This document shows positions 22,586 through 33,780 of a stretch of DNA of 64,000 bases, piece by piece. The DNA is from Cryptomeria japonica (taxonomy: Eukaryota > Streptophyta > Pinopsida > Cupressales > Cupressaceae). Both the position numbers and the translations under genes were made by a program. The notes under the pieces were generated by a model, which made no database searches, had not been told where the DNA came from, and was given only the letters and a program-made list of their open reading frames with translations. How positions within the stretch are numbered: position 1 is the first letter of the stretch; each line of letters begins with the position of its first letter. The stretch covers positions 260,575,386 to 260,639,385 of the forward strand of contig NC_081406.1 in NCBI RefSeq assembly GCF_030272615.1. Direction: 5' to 3'.

Positions 22586-23905
22586 TTTGAATCAACATCA
22601 TATTTGGTGGTCGACACTCATTCAGGTGTAAGAGCTCCCTCTAGCCCACATTCTTGGAATTCATGCTCTACATTTTCACAAGCGTAGCATTTTCACTCCT
22701 TGAGATCTTTTCTCTAGAAGCACTATAAATATTTTCTCCTAAGAAGATTTTCAGACCCAATTTTGCCTCGACTGACCAAATCAACAGACATTTGACATTG
22801 TGTTGTTGACCATTCCTTTGAATATGCTTTACAATATTAACATCCACTCGATCGAGTTGTGGTTGAAGGATTAGCAATAGTTTCCCAACACAATCTTTTG
22901 TAATTACAAACCCAAATTGGGTTATAGTTGACTTGTTGGAATCACTTGCCTATTGTTCCAATCTTAAATATTCGGTGGCATTTGCAATCTTCTTAGTCTA
23001 CGTAGCATCACATATTTCATACTATTTGGTTGATTATTGTTGAGTTGAAGATGGCACAACTCACCTAGTGTATTATTTTTAAGGCTTGTTGTTGAGCTCT
23101 CAACTTTGGCATTTAGGTATGCTAGATCCTCATTGCCCTTTTTGTGGGCATCCTAAGACTTTCATTAACCTCTTTTGGTATTGCAAAAGATCTCGATAGC
23201 TATGGACACAAATTCATACTTTTTGTTGGCCCTTTTAGCCCGAGCCTTTCTCTTGGCATATGATATTATTGGGAGATTCTCCTTGGTTTCCCTTCTAGTT
23301 CATCCAAATATGGTATGCTTTTAGGATTGGGATTCTTTTCATGTTATGGAAAGATAGAAACACTAAACTATTTTTTCTCATAGCTATCTTGATATTCATG
23401 TTTCTATGTTTACTAAAGCATGTATAATTTGTAATGATATGTTGCTCCATATTCAAGTGCAAGCCAACATGGTTGCACTAGAGTTGGGCCATCTATAGGA
23501 GCTTCTTCAGCATTGGGAAAATGCTCCCTATATAGTTTCCAGAGTGCCACTAGACCCATCTATTTTTGGTACTCAATCTATGCCTTGTGACAGGTGGCAC
23601 AACTACAACTCCTCCATGCATTGGTTGCACACTTCATGCTCCCAAGATCTTCACTGGCAATTTGTTGCTGGAAGAGACTTCTAGTGCAGGTTCTCCACCT
23701 CTCCACCACATGGTATCTCTACTACTGGGTCCTGAACACGGGAGGAGTGTACCCCTTGCCTATAAGTAGCACAGGTTAGCTATATACCGATGTTGATTCT
23801 AGTTGGCCTAGTTCTTCCAAATGGCATCCTTAGGTGCCACTAGTAATTTCTCCAACCAAAAAGAAGAATGAGAAAGAAGATGGCACTGCTACTAAGGAGG
23901 GGTGG
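22586..23905 (+). pseudogene. old LINE remnant: RT zinc-binding and C-terminal region
   Basis: 22586-23040 shows nothing recognisable. From about 23080 one frame reads DPHCPFCGHPKTF then LFWYC, the zinc-binding region that follows plant LINE RT. It is followed by RIGILFMLWKDRN, comparable to WHIWKERNRRIF in the LINE at 18530. Several stops interrupt it. A Lys/Glu-rich frame (SPTKKKNEKEDG) runs up to 23905, where the minus-strand copia element begins, and the same frame resumes after it at 33505 and ends at a TAG near 33592. The 5' part of this LINE is missing, probably displaced by the gypsy-type insertion. Moderately sure of LINE origin. Confidence 0.6.
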
Positions 23906-24996
23906 TGTTGGAACCAAGGAACACTGAAAAGGGAGTTAATTAGTGTTCAACAATTTTTAACTTTAATAACCTAATCTTTCAACCACTTAATGCAAATGAA
24001 GTAAAATGCAGAAACACAAAACCAAGATCAACAACACCACAACACCAAGATCTTCATGTGGAAACCCAGTTAAGTGAAAAACCATGGTGGGATTCAAACC
24101 CACAATATTAATATACTCTAGTAGAAGTATAAAAATATTACATAAGGGAAATGCACATGCATTTAGGCACACTGCCTAGAGCTCACTACTCAAATTACAA
24201 TAAGGGCTACAACCTAGAAGGCTCACTACCTTAAAAAATGATTATAAGAGGTACAAGAAGGTTTGAACTATTTAATAGCATCAACAAATGCCTGAGTATA
24301 GTTCAGGTTAAGCACAAAAATATAATTGTCTCACTGCTCTGAGACTCTCTACTCTGCTCTGATATTCTTCATTATACCGAAGCACCAATCTTCCAACTGC
24401 GCACGTAAAACTATGCACAACCTCTCATAAACACTTCAAACATAACCATAAATCTACCAAATGATCAAATGAATAGGTCTAGTATATCCAAAACATCAAA
24501 TTAGAACAATTCCATGTCGGCCCAAAAACCATATAACACACAAATGAAACGTGTTACCCAAGTCAGCTCAATCCGATAAAAAAAACTAAGTAGGCCAAAA
24601 TAAAATGTCCACATGATTCCCATATGAAAACTCAACAACTTCAAACACACAAACAATTGCCAAAATTACTCCGCATAATCCACACATAAAATCTTCACAT
24701 GCTATTGCCACAAAACACTGTTTTACTAGAAAACTATCTACCAGATCTTCCAACTCACCCAAAAAAAATCATCGGAGGCCACAATCCTGGAATAATGTAT
24801 ATCACATGACAACAATGATTCTCTAAGATCCGTGACACAAAATACTCAACACAACTAATCTACCAATGAAAACATTGTACACTGGACCTCAATCAAATTT
24901 TCGGAATGAATGAGTCATAAACTATGGATTGGATATCTGACTCAAGCTACCATCAATGACAACATATGATCATCAATGTAGTGTCTCTCGCCAACA
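23906..24996 (-). repeat. 3' LTR (left) of the minus-strand copia-type element
   Basis: Runs TGTTGGAACC to CGCCAACA (plus-strand reading). Its first about 290 bp, including a block like the copia LTR at 4150-4220 (CCACCGTGGTTTTTCCC in reverse), are missing from the other LTR. Confidence 0.78.
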
Positions 24997-25214
24997 ATCT
25001 CCCCCTTCAACACTTAGTAAAAAATAAAAACCAAAATATATACACTACAACAAAAAATCTAACTATTGGACTCCAAAGAATCAAAGAATCAAATATCTCC
25101 TCCTAAGATCAACATTTTTCACTCATCTATTCTCCCCCTTTGACATCAATCACAATGATATGGTTTCAAAAATCAAAAATGATATTTACATATGCACACA
25201 CAGTCCTTATACAC
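24997..25214 (-). other. polypurine tracts and spacer
   Basis: On the minus strand AAGGGGGAGA adjoins the LTR (24998-25007), and a second tract, AAAGGGGGAGAAT, lies at 25132-25144. This is the same multi-tract arrangement as in the copia element at 2910-3083. Confidence 0.65.
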
Positions 25215-27277
25215 TCACAAAAATTTAAAGATGTCAGCATAAGACTTCTTCAATGAGTCTAAGTGGTTGTCCCAACCTTTATGCAGATTCTCCAACACGA
25301 TTATGAATCCACTGAACAAGTAAGATTGTGCCTCTACTAACTTTACATCTTCCGGACCACCACTAACCAAAGCATCTTGAGTATCTTTGAGAGCACCCAA
25401 CATAATGTCTAGCTTAGGAGTAATGAGACTCCTAACTTCTCCAACTCTACCAATTATTCTCTCCCGGTCATGGTTTAGGCTTCTGATTTTCTCAGGAAAT
25501 GATTTTACTCGATTCTCGTGACTGCTCAATGATACCGACAGGGTATTAACTGTCTCAGATATGCATTCAATCTCACTCTAATGTGCCTTAGACTTCTACT
25601 CAATATTTGTAGTGAGCTTGTTCAAGGATATACATGATTTATACAAGTTCCCACCTTCTGACAATGCATATTTCATGCTCTTCACACATCCTCCTAAAGT
25701 GAATCTATCTTTGGCAATCATTCTTTTTAAGTTTCAAAGCCTCTTTGCATTGAATTCCTTTTGGACCTTTTCCTAAGCTAACTTTTCAAAAGATTCAAAA
25801 TGTTTATCTACATAATTAATTAAACTCCTTAATTGTCTAGATGGAGTGTTTGTGGTATCTTTTTGAAACAAAGGCATCAACTTTTCAAAAACGTTGGTTG
25901 CCAGGGTTAGCAACATACTATCCTCAGTATGGGATTTCAAAACATCCTCAATAGCCTCGACTTATGCAAAAGATGCAAGTTGAAGCTTTTGGATTGGGGA
26001 TATAGAGACAAGTTTTATCAGACCTTGAATGAACTTTGGATAATCAATCACTTTCTTTCTCTTCATTGTCTTAGAAGTGTCTTTTGCCTCAGACTTGACT
26101 TCAACCTTGACCTCCACTTTTTCTTTTTATATAACTCTTCTCAAGAATCGGAGGATCACCTACAACAACCAAAGGATTCTCAACCTTGTCCTTTCCATCA
26201 CCTACTTTCCTTGTATCCTCTTATCTAGCTTCTTCTTGCATACTGACCTCTACTTGCTCATCAGTCTAAACTTTCAGAACAAAAGTGTCATCCATTGTCT
26301 GTTCAACTTTCAAATTGACATGTGATGTCATGTCTTATTCTTTAGAATGAGGTTCTTTCCCTTTAGCCTCATTTACCTCATACTGATTATCCAACAAAAC
26401 ATTTGTCAAAATCTTTTCAGTCTCTTTTTCAACTTCATCTATCTTTCCTAACATGATTTTATTTACCTTGTGCTTACTCTTAAATTTGCTCTTTGCTAGT
26501 TTAAGCAATATGTCAATCTCTTCTTTAGTAATAACTGAACTTAGGCTAACTAATACATACTCCTTTAGTCTCTCATCTTCTTAATATTCTTGATAAGCTC
26601 ACTCTGAAACAACTCAAAATATCATACTTCTTACTCTCTCTCATCATCTCATATGTGACATAAATGGCAGTACCGGAAATAGAATTTTCTCTGCTAGAAT
26701 AATCTATTTTATACCCAATGGACATTGATGTGAACTTGATGTCGTGCTCCAAGATACCATTAATTATCATTTCCCATTTATCAAATTTTGACCCTATCGC
26801 ATTGGTTACAATGTCATTCTTCATAGCCTTTAGGGATGGCATTTCTCCAGATGCACATAATCTAGTTACAACTTGAACGATTGTCTTGGTAATTTTATTA
26901 GGCTTATCTAGCCATATAAATTCATCATGAACTTAGCTCAAGATGAACTAGATGCATTCCTATTCGTAGAAAATCATAAATCTGATGAACTGCACAAAAT
27001 CCTTGTCTTCCAAGCCTTGAAATTTTGGTTTCAACATTGAACTTTTACCTGCTAGCTGATTGTTGTACAGATTCAGTATTTGAAAGCTACCCAAATCCTC
27101 AATGGGATAGTGCATGTATACCCTAATATCTTCTATATGAAGTACTATGCAAGGCATCGATGAAAATGTACTTTTAGGATCACCCTCCATGGAAATAAAT
27201 GGATGGTTCTTGAAGCTCGAACGTGCACGCTCAGTGATTTCAATAACCAAAAGAGTTACAGTACTAGATGTAGCCAT
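25215..27277 (-). pseudogene. non-pol ORF of the minus-strand element, unknown function
   Basis: From an ATG at 27277-27275 to a TGA at 25217-25215, about 690 codons if breaks are ignored. The N-terminal part (MATSSTVTLLVIE, then HDEFIWLDKPNKITKT and GTAIYVTYEMM) looks globular and uninterrupted except for three stops at about 26943-26963, two or three of which fit Gln or Trp codons. A frame change near 26575 leads into a Lys/Glu-rich, probably helical stretch. The C-terminal about 100 residues (to YADIFKFL) are open again and end just before the purine tracts. No RT, integrase or protease motif is present. It occupies the place where pol should be. I do not recognise the family. Confidence 0.5.
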
Positions 27278-27689
27278 CTTATCAACTTCAAATATCAAAC
27301 TTCAACCAAAAAGGGGCTTCATTGTTAAATACCTTTCAATAGGATGCAAGATCAAACACCAAATCTGGATATCACTTCAGAATCTCTATAAATTCTCCTT
27401 TACTACGTTCTTATGATCTTTCTCTTTGAATACAAAGTGAGAAATGAATGGTTAATTTACCTTTTATCCTTCACATACCTAACTTTTCATTGTAATAAAT
27501 GCATTTTGCCCTAATATTTTTGAATACTCTGTATTTCACATAGATCTTCTGCGGGCCTTCATATCGGCTCGAACTCTTCCAAAAATCCATCATAGATATA
27601 TGTGATCATCACATATACCTCTACAACCTGCTGGAATCAGGTACAGATCTCCAACAAGGGGTTTGAAAGATTTTCATGAAAACCTCCCC

Positions 27690-28890
27690 CTAAGGCCGAA
27701 TGCCCTAGTTATCGGATGAGGATTCTGCACTGGAATCAAGTGTGGACCCATTTCCTACCTTTGAATCGCTCTTCTTCACCCAAGTCTCGTTCATCTGATC
27801 TCTTCAATTTTTTCTTTTTCTTTATCATCTACCTTCTCATTCTTGTTCTTATCTTTTGGGCCTCTCTAGTTCACATTTATGCTTCTGCAATACTTAGCAA
27901 TGTGGTCGGATTTGTTGCAAACATAACAAACAAAATTTCCTTGCATAGGTTTGAAGTTCATCTTACTTCTTCTTGGTCTACACTGATTAGCAACATGTCT
28001 AAATCTATCACATGCATAGCATCTGACATTCCTATTTTAAAATTTATTCAACACACTTATGCATACATTTGCCTTATGACCATACTTATTACATTTGAAA
28101 CATTGACCGGTAAAAGATGGACTAGAATAGTTCATCCTATTTCTGCATTGACTAGCTATATGACCAAATAATTTATTACAAACAAAAAAGTTACCATTGA
28201 TTTTATGAGCATTAGGTTTCCTTACCAAATGATTTCTTGAGTTGTTCTTTTGCTAAGATGACTTGGAGCTTTCACCTTTCTCATATCCAAGACCTTGAGT
28301 ATCATTGGGATTCTTTGACTTGCAAGCATCTCATCTAGTGGCCGAGCTGATCCAAAAATTCTCCTTGTACTCATTTGCAACATCAAGATCATATTAGAGA
28401 AGGAGGACCTACTTTCTAAAATCTTCCTCATGATCTCTGGCATCTTGAAGGTCACCCATCAACTATCCATTTTCATTATCAAGTCTACAACATTTTCAGA
28501 TTTATCTTTCAAGGACTGAGCAAGCTTTTCCTCATTCTTCTTCTTTTCTTCAATCTCCCTTGTCAATTTCATCACAATGGCTTCCATCTCATTCTTCTAA
28601 AGTGCATTAGCTCTAGCAAGTCTGTCACATTCTTCTATCTTTTCCTTCAGGGCTTCTTCATCAATGCTTTGACTTTCTTTCTCCTGAAGCTCATCAACAA
28701 GCTCCTTTCTCTTTTCCTTGGACTTAGTTTCTCCTTTAATGTATAAATGGAATTTTCAGCATCCTTTTTCGGACTTTAGCTTTGGACTTATCAAGATCAT
28801 CAAGTGCAACAAGTAGCTATTGTCTAAGACCACTGCAATACATTAAGATACCTTCTCGAATCTTCCTCAAGTTGTTAGGCTCCTTTCGAG
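27690..28890 (-). pseudogene. gag-like fragment: coiled coil plus CCHC zinc knuckles
   Basis: Reading leftward from the primer site: a Lys/Glu-rich, probably coiled-coil region (about 28790-28440, e.g. KELVDELQEKES), then zinc knuckles at about 28187-27885. Three are complete C-x2-C-x4-H-x4-C units (CFKCNKYGHKANVC, CYACDRFRHVANQC, CYVCNKSDHIAKYC); a first unit, CNKLFGHIASQC, has lost its first Cys. A Lys/Glu-rich tail follows. Gag proteins package the RNA, and knuckles bind nucleic acid. The N-terminal capsid part is missing, since only about 60 bp separate the primer site from the coil. Several stops (TAA, TAG, TGA) interrupt it. 27278-27690 to its left shows no coding feature. Confidence 0.65.
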
Positions 28891-28899
28891 GAACTCAAC

Positions 28900-28911
28900 T
28901 TTGATACCAAT
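28900..28911 (-). other. primer binding site of the minus-strand element
   Basis: Minus-strand ATTGGTATCAAA directly follows the LTR end AACA. It is one base off the standard iMet-type site. Confidence 0.75.
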
Positions 28912-30472
28912 TGTTAGGCTACAACCCAGAAGGCTCACTACCTTACAAAATGATTATAAGAGGTACAAGAAGGTTTGAACTATTTAATAGCAACAAAAAA
29001 TGCCTCAGTATAGTTCCGATTAAGCACAAAATACAACTGCCTCACTCCTCTAAGATTCTCTGCTCTGTTATGATATTATGCATTATACCAAAGCACCAAT
29101 CTTCCAACCACGCACATGAAATTGCGCATAACTGCGCATACAGACTTGAAACATAACTACTGATCTACCAAATGATCAAATCAATTGGTGTAATATCTCT
29201 AGAACATCAAATTAGGACAACTCAATCCACCCAAAAACTACATCACACACAAATGAAACATGTTACCCAAGTCGGCTCAATATGATAAGAAAGAACTAAG
29301 TGGACCAAAACAAGATATCCGCATGCTTCCCACATGATGGCTCAACAACCTCGAACACACAAACAACCACCCAAATTACTCTGCATGATCCGCACATAGA
29401 ATCTTTACACGCTACTTGTAATGCCCTGCCAGGAACCTTGAAGGAAAACCCACAACGAGGGTGAAATAATTTTTTTTTTTTTTTAAGTATAAACATCATA
29501 AGTGCATTTACACATAACATGCACGATAACACAAGCAGAAGACTTACACCAGAATTCCTTAAGGGTTACCAACGAAGAATTAACTTCAAGAATAAATTTC
29601 ACAACATCATAAATCCACATGTGCATCATTAACTCAATGATCACAAGAAGCCATAAACAAATAAAGATTCATCATTGAAAGATTGAAAGGATACAACATA
29701 ATTTCCACTTCAATAAGCATTTACTAACATCATCAAGGAAACTGATAAAAACATCCCAACATAGGATTACATTGCTCTTCCAATACATAGCTTCTCAATA
29801 AACATTAAAGTATAGATCTTATCCAATTACAAGGTTACATAAGATCAATATAACAATGACCACATAGGTCTCCAAATAACAAAAATCTTCAACAAGAGAT
29901 GAAGCATGAGCCACGAACCACGAAAACACCTGCGAAGCCAATCCTCGCATGAAGGCACAAATCCGAACATCCGATGGGAAGTGGCACTACCACCCGACCA
30001 TGTAATTCCCAAATGGAATCACCCCATAGTGCTGGGAGATAGCTGAGGACCCTCAAACAAGCATAAGCATGACATGGTTGAAAAAATAATACGACTCCAT
30101 GACAACACAATAAGACTCCACAAGAATCCAGGTGACTCAACATCACAAACACAAGTGAACTGACATCACAAAACACCAGTGAACCAAATGAGAGAATGTC
30201 ATCGCATAGCTTACGTTGGCTACCTTGGTACAACCTCCATAGATCCTAGCTCACTATCCTGGTAACCTCTCTTGACCGTCTAGCTCCAACTAAGTCTTAT
30301 GTGGACCCTACAACCTTTCGTGAAGACAAGGTGGTTGGTTTGCCATTCTAGGCCTTCTCGCAACATTATGAGCCATGTACTAGGACTCATCTATGCACGA
30401 GGTACAATTATCTTTATTAATGTTATGATACTACCCACCTAATCAATTCATTAGATTACCAGTCATTATCTG

Positions 30473-30526
30473 ACTTTCGCTGGGTTGTAATACCTACCAC
30501 TTTGGGTGCAACCCCCAAGCGAAAGT
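30473..30526 (-). repeat. inverted repeat (hairpin) in the solo LTR
   Basis: ACTTTCGCTGGGTTG at 30473-30487 pairs with CAACCCCCAAGCGAAAGT at 30509-30526, leaving a loop of about 21 bases. Function unknown. Confidence 0.5.
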
Positions 30527-31147
30527 GACTCTCTCAAAGGACACTACACAAGCATGGTCACTCCTCGAGGACCCTATGGCGAAGCAGATAGCCATAACAC
30601 CACTATCAAAAACAAGTAGTCAAACAAGGACATATTGACTCTTGGCTAAGGCAAAGACACTACATGGTTAAGACAATGAAGCCAACATATTTCACTTGGT
30701 CAAAGTACCAATTACACCACCACATGATGACTAAACCACATACCAAAATATCACAATATACACTTGCAAGGACAACTAAATACATCAAGTCTACACTCAG
30801 ACAATCTTTGAAAATATCAGCATCATAAGCACTTGCAACATCATTGATTGAATCATAAATAAAACACTCTTTCCAACAGTCACATTATTTAAATTCCAAA
30901 TCAATATCCATCAGGAATGAAATCTACATTACACATTCCACCAAATAAAACATGAATTCCAAACAGACATTTAAATCATTTTCAGAATATATCCAAAACT
31001 TACTAATTTGAATCTCTAATTCATGCCTTAATTTTCATTGATAAATTTATTAACCACATAATAAAAATCACATGAAAATCACATTACATCACACAATACC
31101 ACTTTAAACATTCCATTTATAAAATTTAAGTTCTTAGCATTAATCAT

Positions 31148-31440
31148 TTTTTAGACCGGTGAGGGCTCAAAACTAAGCAGGGGTCAAACCAACCCGCAGA
31201 TGTGTTGCTGTTGGGGGCAACAGACACTACCTACCGGTAGTGCTGCTACCATTAGTAACAACCCTACCGATCGGTGGTTGCCGCTACCAACCGGTAGCGG
31301 TACTGCCGACCAATAGTGCCCACTACCAATCGATAGTGGTACTACTGATCGGTACTACCCACTACCCACTGATAGCGATACTACCGACTAGTAGTGCTAC
31401 TACCTATGGGTAGCAGACACTACCGACCCATGTGATGAGG
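31148..31440 (-). repeat. CTACCGGTAG-type palindromic repeat block
   Basis: Roughly 15 short degenerate units around CTACCGGTAG and ACTACC, many self-complementary, in otherwise AT-rich DNA. A block of the same kind lies in the related LTR at 63196-63360. Confidence 0.75.
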
Positions 31441-33504
31441 CAAGCCCATCATGAGAGTGGTAAAGTCCACAAGAGAGGCACAAGAAACATGCCTCCAAGC
31501 ATTCTAAAACCAAAAAGACACAAAATCAATAACCACAAGGAACATTCCATTTCCAGAATTATTTCACGGGCACACACATATAGTGCCAATTTCCAAAATC
31601 TCAAGGAAAAGATTACCAGCAAGGTAGATGGTGAAATAAACACACTAGAAAGAATGACTAACCAAATCTTGACAATTTAGAAACAAGGAAGCACCCAGCC
31701 AACCCAATCTAAAGTTCATTCTTTCAAAAGAAGAGGTAAAATAAGAAATTGATTGCTATGAACAAATAACACACAACAAAGAAGAAATGAATGATTCATT
31801 TCCTGAATGCAACCATGTGCTTATAGCATCACAAAATCAACTATATCAAGCAATCTTTCTTCCATTTCAACATTTCAAAAAGAATCTACAGGAAGATTGT
31901 ATAAATCTCCATACACAAGAAACAAACTGAAAATTTCAAAACAAATTCAAAACAAGAAGGGAACCTCCAACCTTGAAGCAATTAGCAAGCAAAGAGATGA
32001 AGAAAATCCAGTCTTGCAGTCAGGTCAAATTTCCAGCTCCTTCAGGAATTTTTTCCAGAATTTTCTCTCCAAAAGTTCTCTTCTTCTCCTGCCGTGAATG
32101 CTCGGAATGGATGCCCAAAAATATCTTTTAACCCAAGCTTCTAGGTTAAAGTTTTTCATCCAATCACATTTAAATATTTTAAAACTAAAAGGCAATCAGA
32201 TTTATTTCTTTTCCTAAAATTAATTCTTTTCCAACAATTAAAATGAAAAAGCAAAAGTCAAATGGAAAAGCAAAAAGGAAAGCTTTTTATTTATTTCTTT
32301 TTTCAAAATACTTTCTTCCAACATAAGCATTTTACCTTTTTAAATGGCTAGGCAATTTATTTATTTCACAAAATAACAATGCAACTTTACACAATAAATT
32401 AAGCCATTTAACCATTTAATCTAGCAATCATTAATTTAAATAAATCAATAATCACAGAGCATATTAATTAAATGATTACGCCAACACAAGATAGCATCAT
32501 CCATTTAAATTAAATAACCATTTAAATAAATGGAAACACTCAAAACCAAGAAAGATCAAATGATGACTCTCAAAGGGCCAAACCAAGGCACCATGACATG
32601 CATACCAGCCAGACGGGGAAACACAACCATCTGACAACACTCATATGAGTGTAACTGCAGTCAAGCTAGGGTACAACAACTATCTCCTCCACTCCCATCG
32701 AATATATAAGGCATGCTCAGACTTGTGAAACCAGGTGGAGTCAATACCTCGTACCTACCCGGTACTAGTACCTGCAATGTCCTGCACCAAAGAACCACAC
32801 GTGCATATAGACCAATATATATACAGACACGGTAAACACACCAATGAAGGAGAATTGTGACGTTCCCTGTCTCACCAGAGTGAGTGAAGGAAAATCATCC
32901 CCTCGCATCCCAATACACTTGCAAACATGCAACATATAAATAACGCATCGCAATATAAGGGAAAAGTGTCAGTCTATGATAATGATCCATAAAAATAACA
33001 TTACTCATAAGCACTGAGATACTATGTAAAATCATACACCATAACCCCAGATAAAGCATGAAATAACATCGCATAATATCCGAATCAAAATACAATAATG
33101 TTCCACAGAACAGCCACTGAAGTAACTCAAAACATACAAAAGAGGCTGATCGAGGAGGGGTACTACACTACTGCCACAAAACACTGTTCTACCAAAAAAT
33201 TATCTATCGGATCTTCCAACTCACCCAAAACTTATCACTAGAGGCTACAAACTTGGAATAATGCATATCACATGACCACAATGCTTCTTTGATATCCACG
33301 ATACCAAATACTCAACATAACTTATCTACCAACGAAAACATTGTACACTATGCCAGATAACCTGTTCTTCTCATTGGACCTCATTGGACCTCAATAAATC
33401 TTCTGGAATGAATGAGTCATGAACTGCAGATTGGATATCTGACTCAAGTTTCCATCAATGACAACATCTAATCATCAATGCAGTGTCTCTTGCTAATAGG
33501 GTGG

Positions 33505-33780
33505 TCTGTTTCGAACAACACCCCTAAACCTATTGATGTGTTGGGTCGAAAAGATGAAAAGAACCCTTCGCCACCTCCCTTAGCTACTACCTTAGCCTCT
33601 TAGTAACTGCTTTTTTAGTATTCATTTTTTGGGGCGCTACTTGTAGTTCTTTATTTTTTTGGTTTTCGGGGCTTTTCCTGAGTGGCTCTCAAGGAGTGAT
33701 CTTGTATCCTCCTAACTTTTTTTTGTTAATAGTGTAGCTTTAAATAATTAATGGAAATGCTTATTCATACAAAAAAATGG
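33505..33780 (+). other. 3' end of the old LINE remnant
   Basis: The frame interrupted at 23905 resumes here in phase (SVSNNTPKPIDVLG) and stops near 33592. A 3' untranslated region containing TTGGGGCGCTACTTG and CTTGTATCCTCC follows, then a short A-rich tail at about 33771-33777. Confidence 0.6.

Larger units (their letters stand above)
29417..33167 (-). mobile_element. gypsy-type solo LTR, 3.75 kb, minus strand
   Basis: Flanked by the 5-bp duplication CTACT (29412-29416 and 33168-33172). On the minus strand it starts TGTAGTACCCCTCC and ends GGGCATTACA, the same termini type as the LTRs at 11864 and 61340. No primer site, purine tract or second LTR is present, so it is one LTR left by recombination. 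Its 32700-32900 part is the reverse complement of 61600-61800 with clear similarity. Short ORFs inside look accidental. Confidence 0.88.
23906..33498 (-). mobile_element. non-autonomous copia-type (Sirevirus-like) element, minus strand
   Basis: Direct repeats (24196-24996 and 28912-33498, the latter interrupted) are its LTRs. On the minus strand a primer site (ATTGGTATCAAAG) adjoins the right LTR and purine tracts adjoin the left LTR. GGGTGG occurs at both outer edges (23900-23905 and 33499-33504) as target duplication, and a LINE reading frame is continuous when one copy is discounted. The 3.9-kb interior codes for a gag-like fragment and a non-pol ORF; I find no integrase or RT. The LTRs differ by roughly 10% by eye, so it is old. 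Confidence 0.8.
28912..33498 (-). repeat. 5' LTR (right) of the minus-strand element, interrupted
   Basis: Parts 28912-29416 and 33168-33498 match 24196-24996. The join at 28912 lacks about 290 bp present in the other LTR. A gypsy-type solo LTR occupies 29417-33167. Confidence 0.78.

Noticed and set aside
23566-23779. Short overlapping ORFs as a gene
   Set aside because: They fall in the old LINE remnant, out of phase with its recognisable frame.
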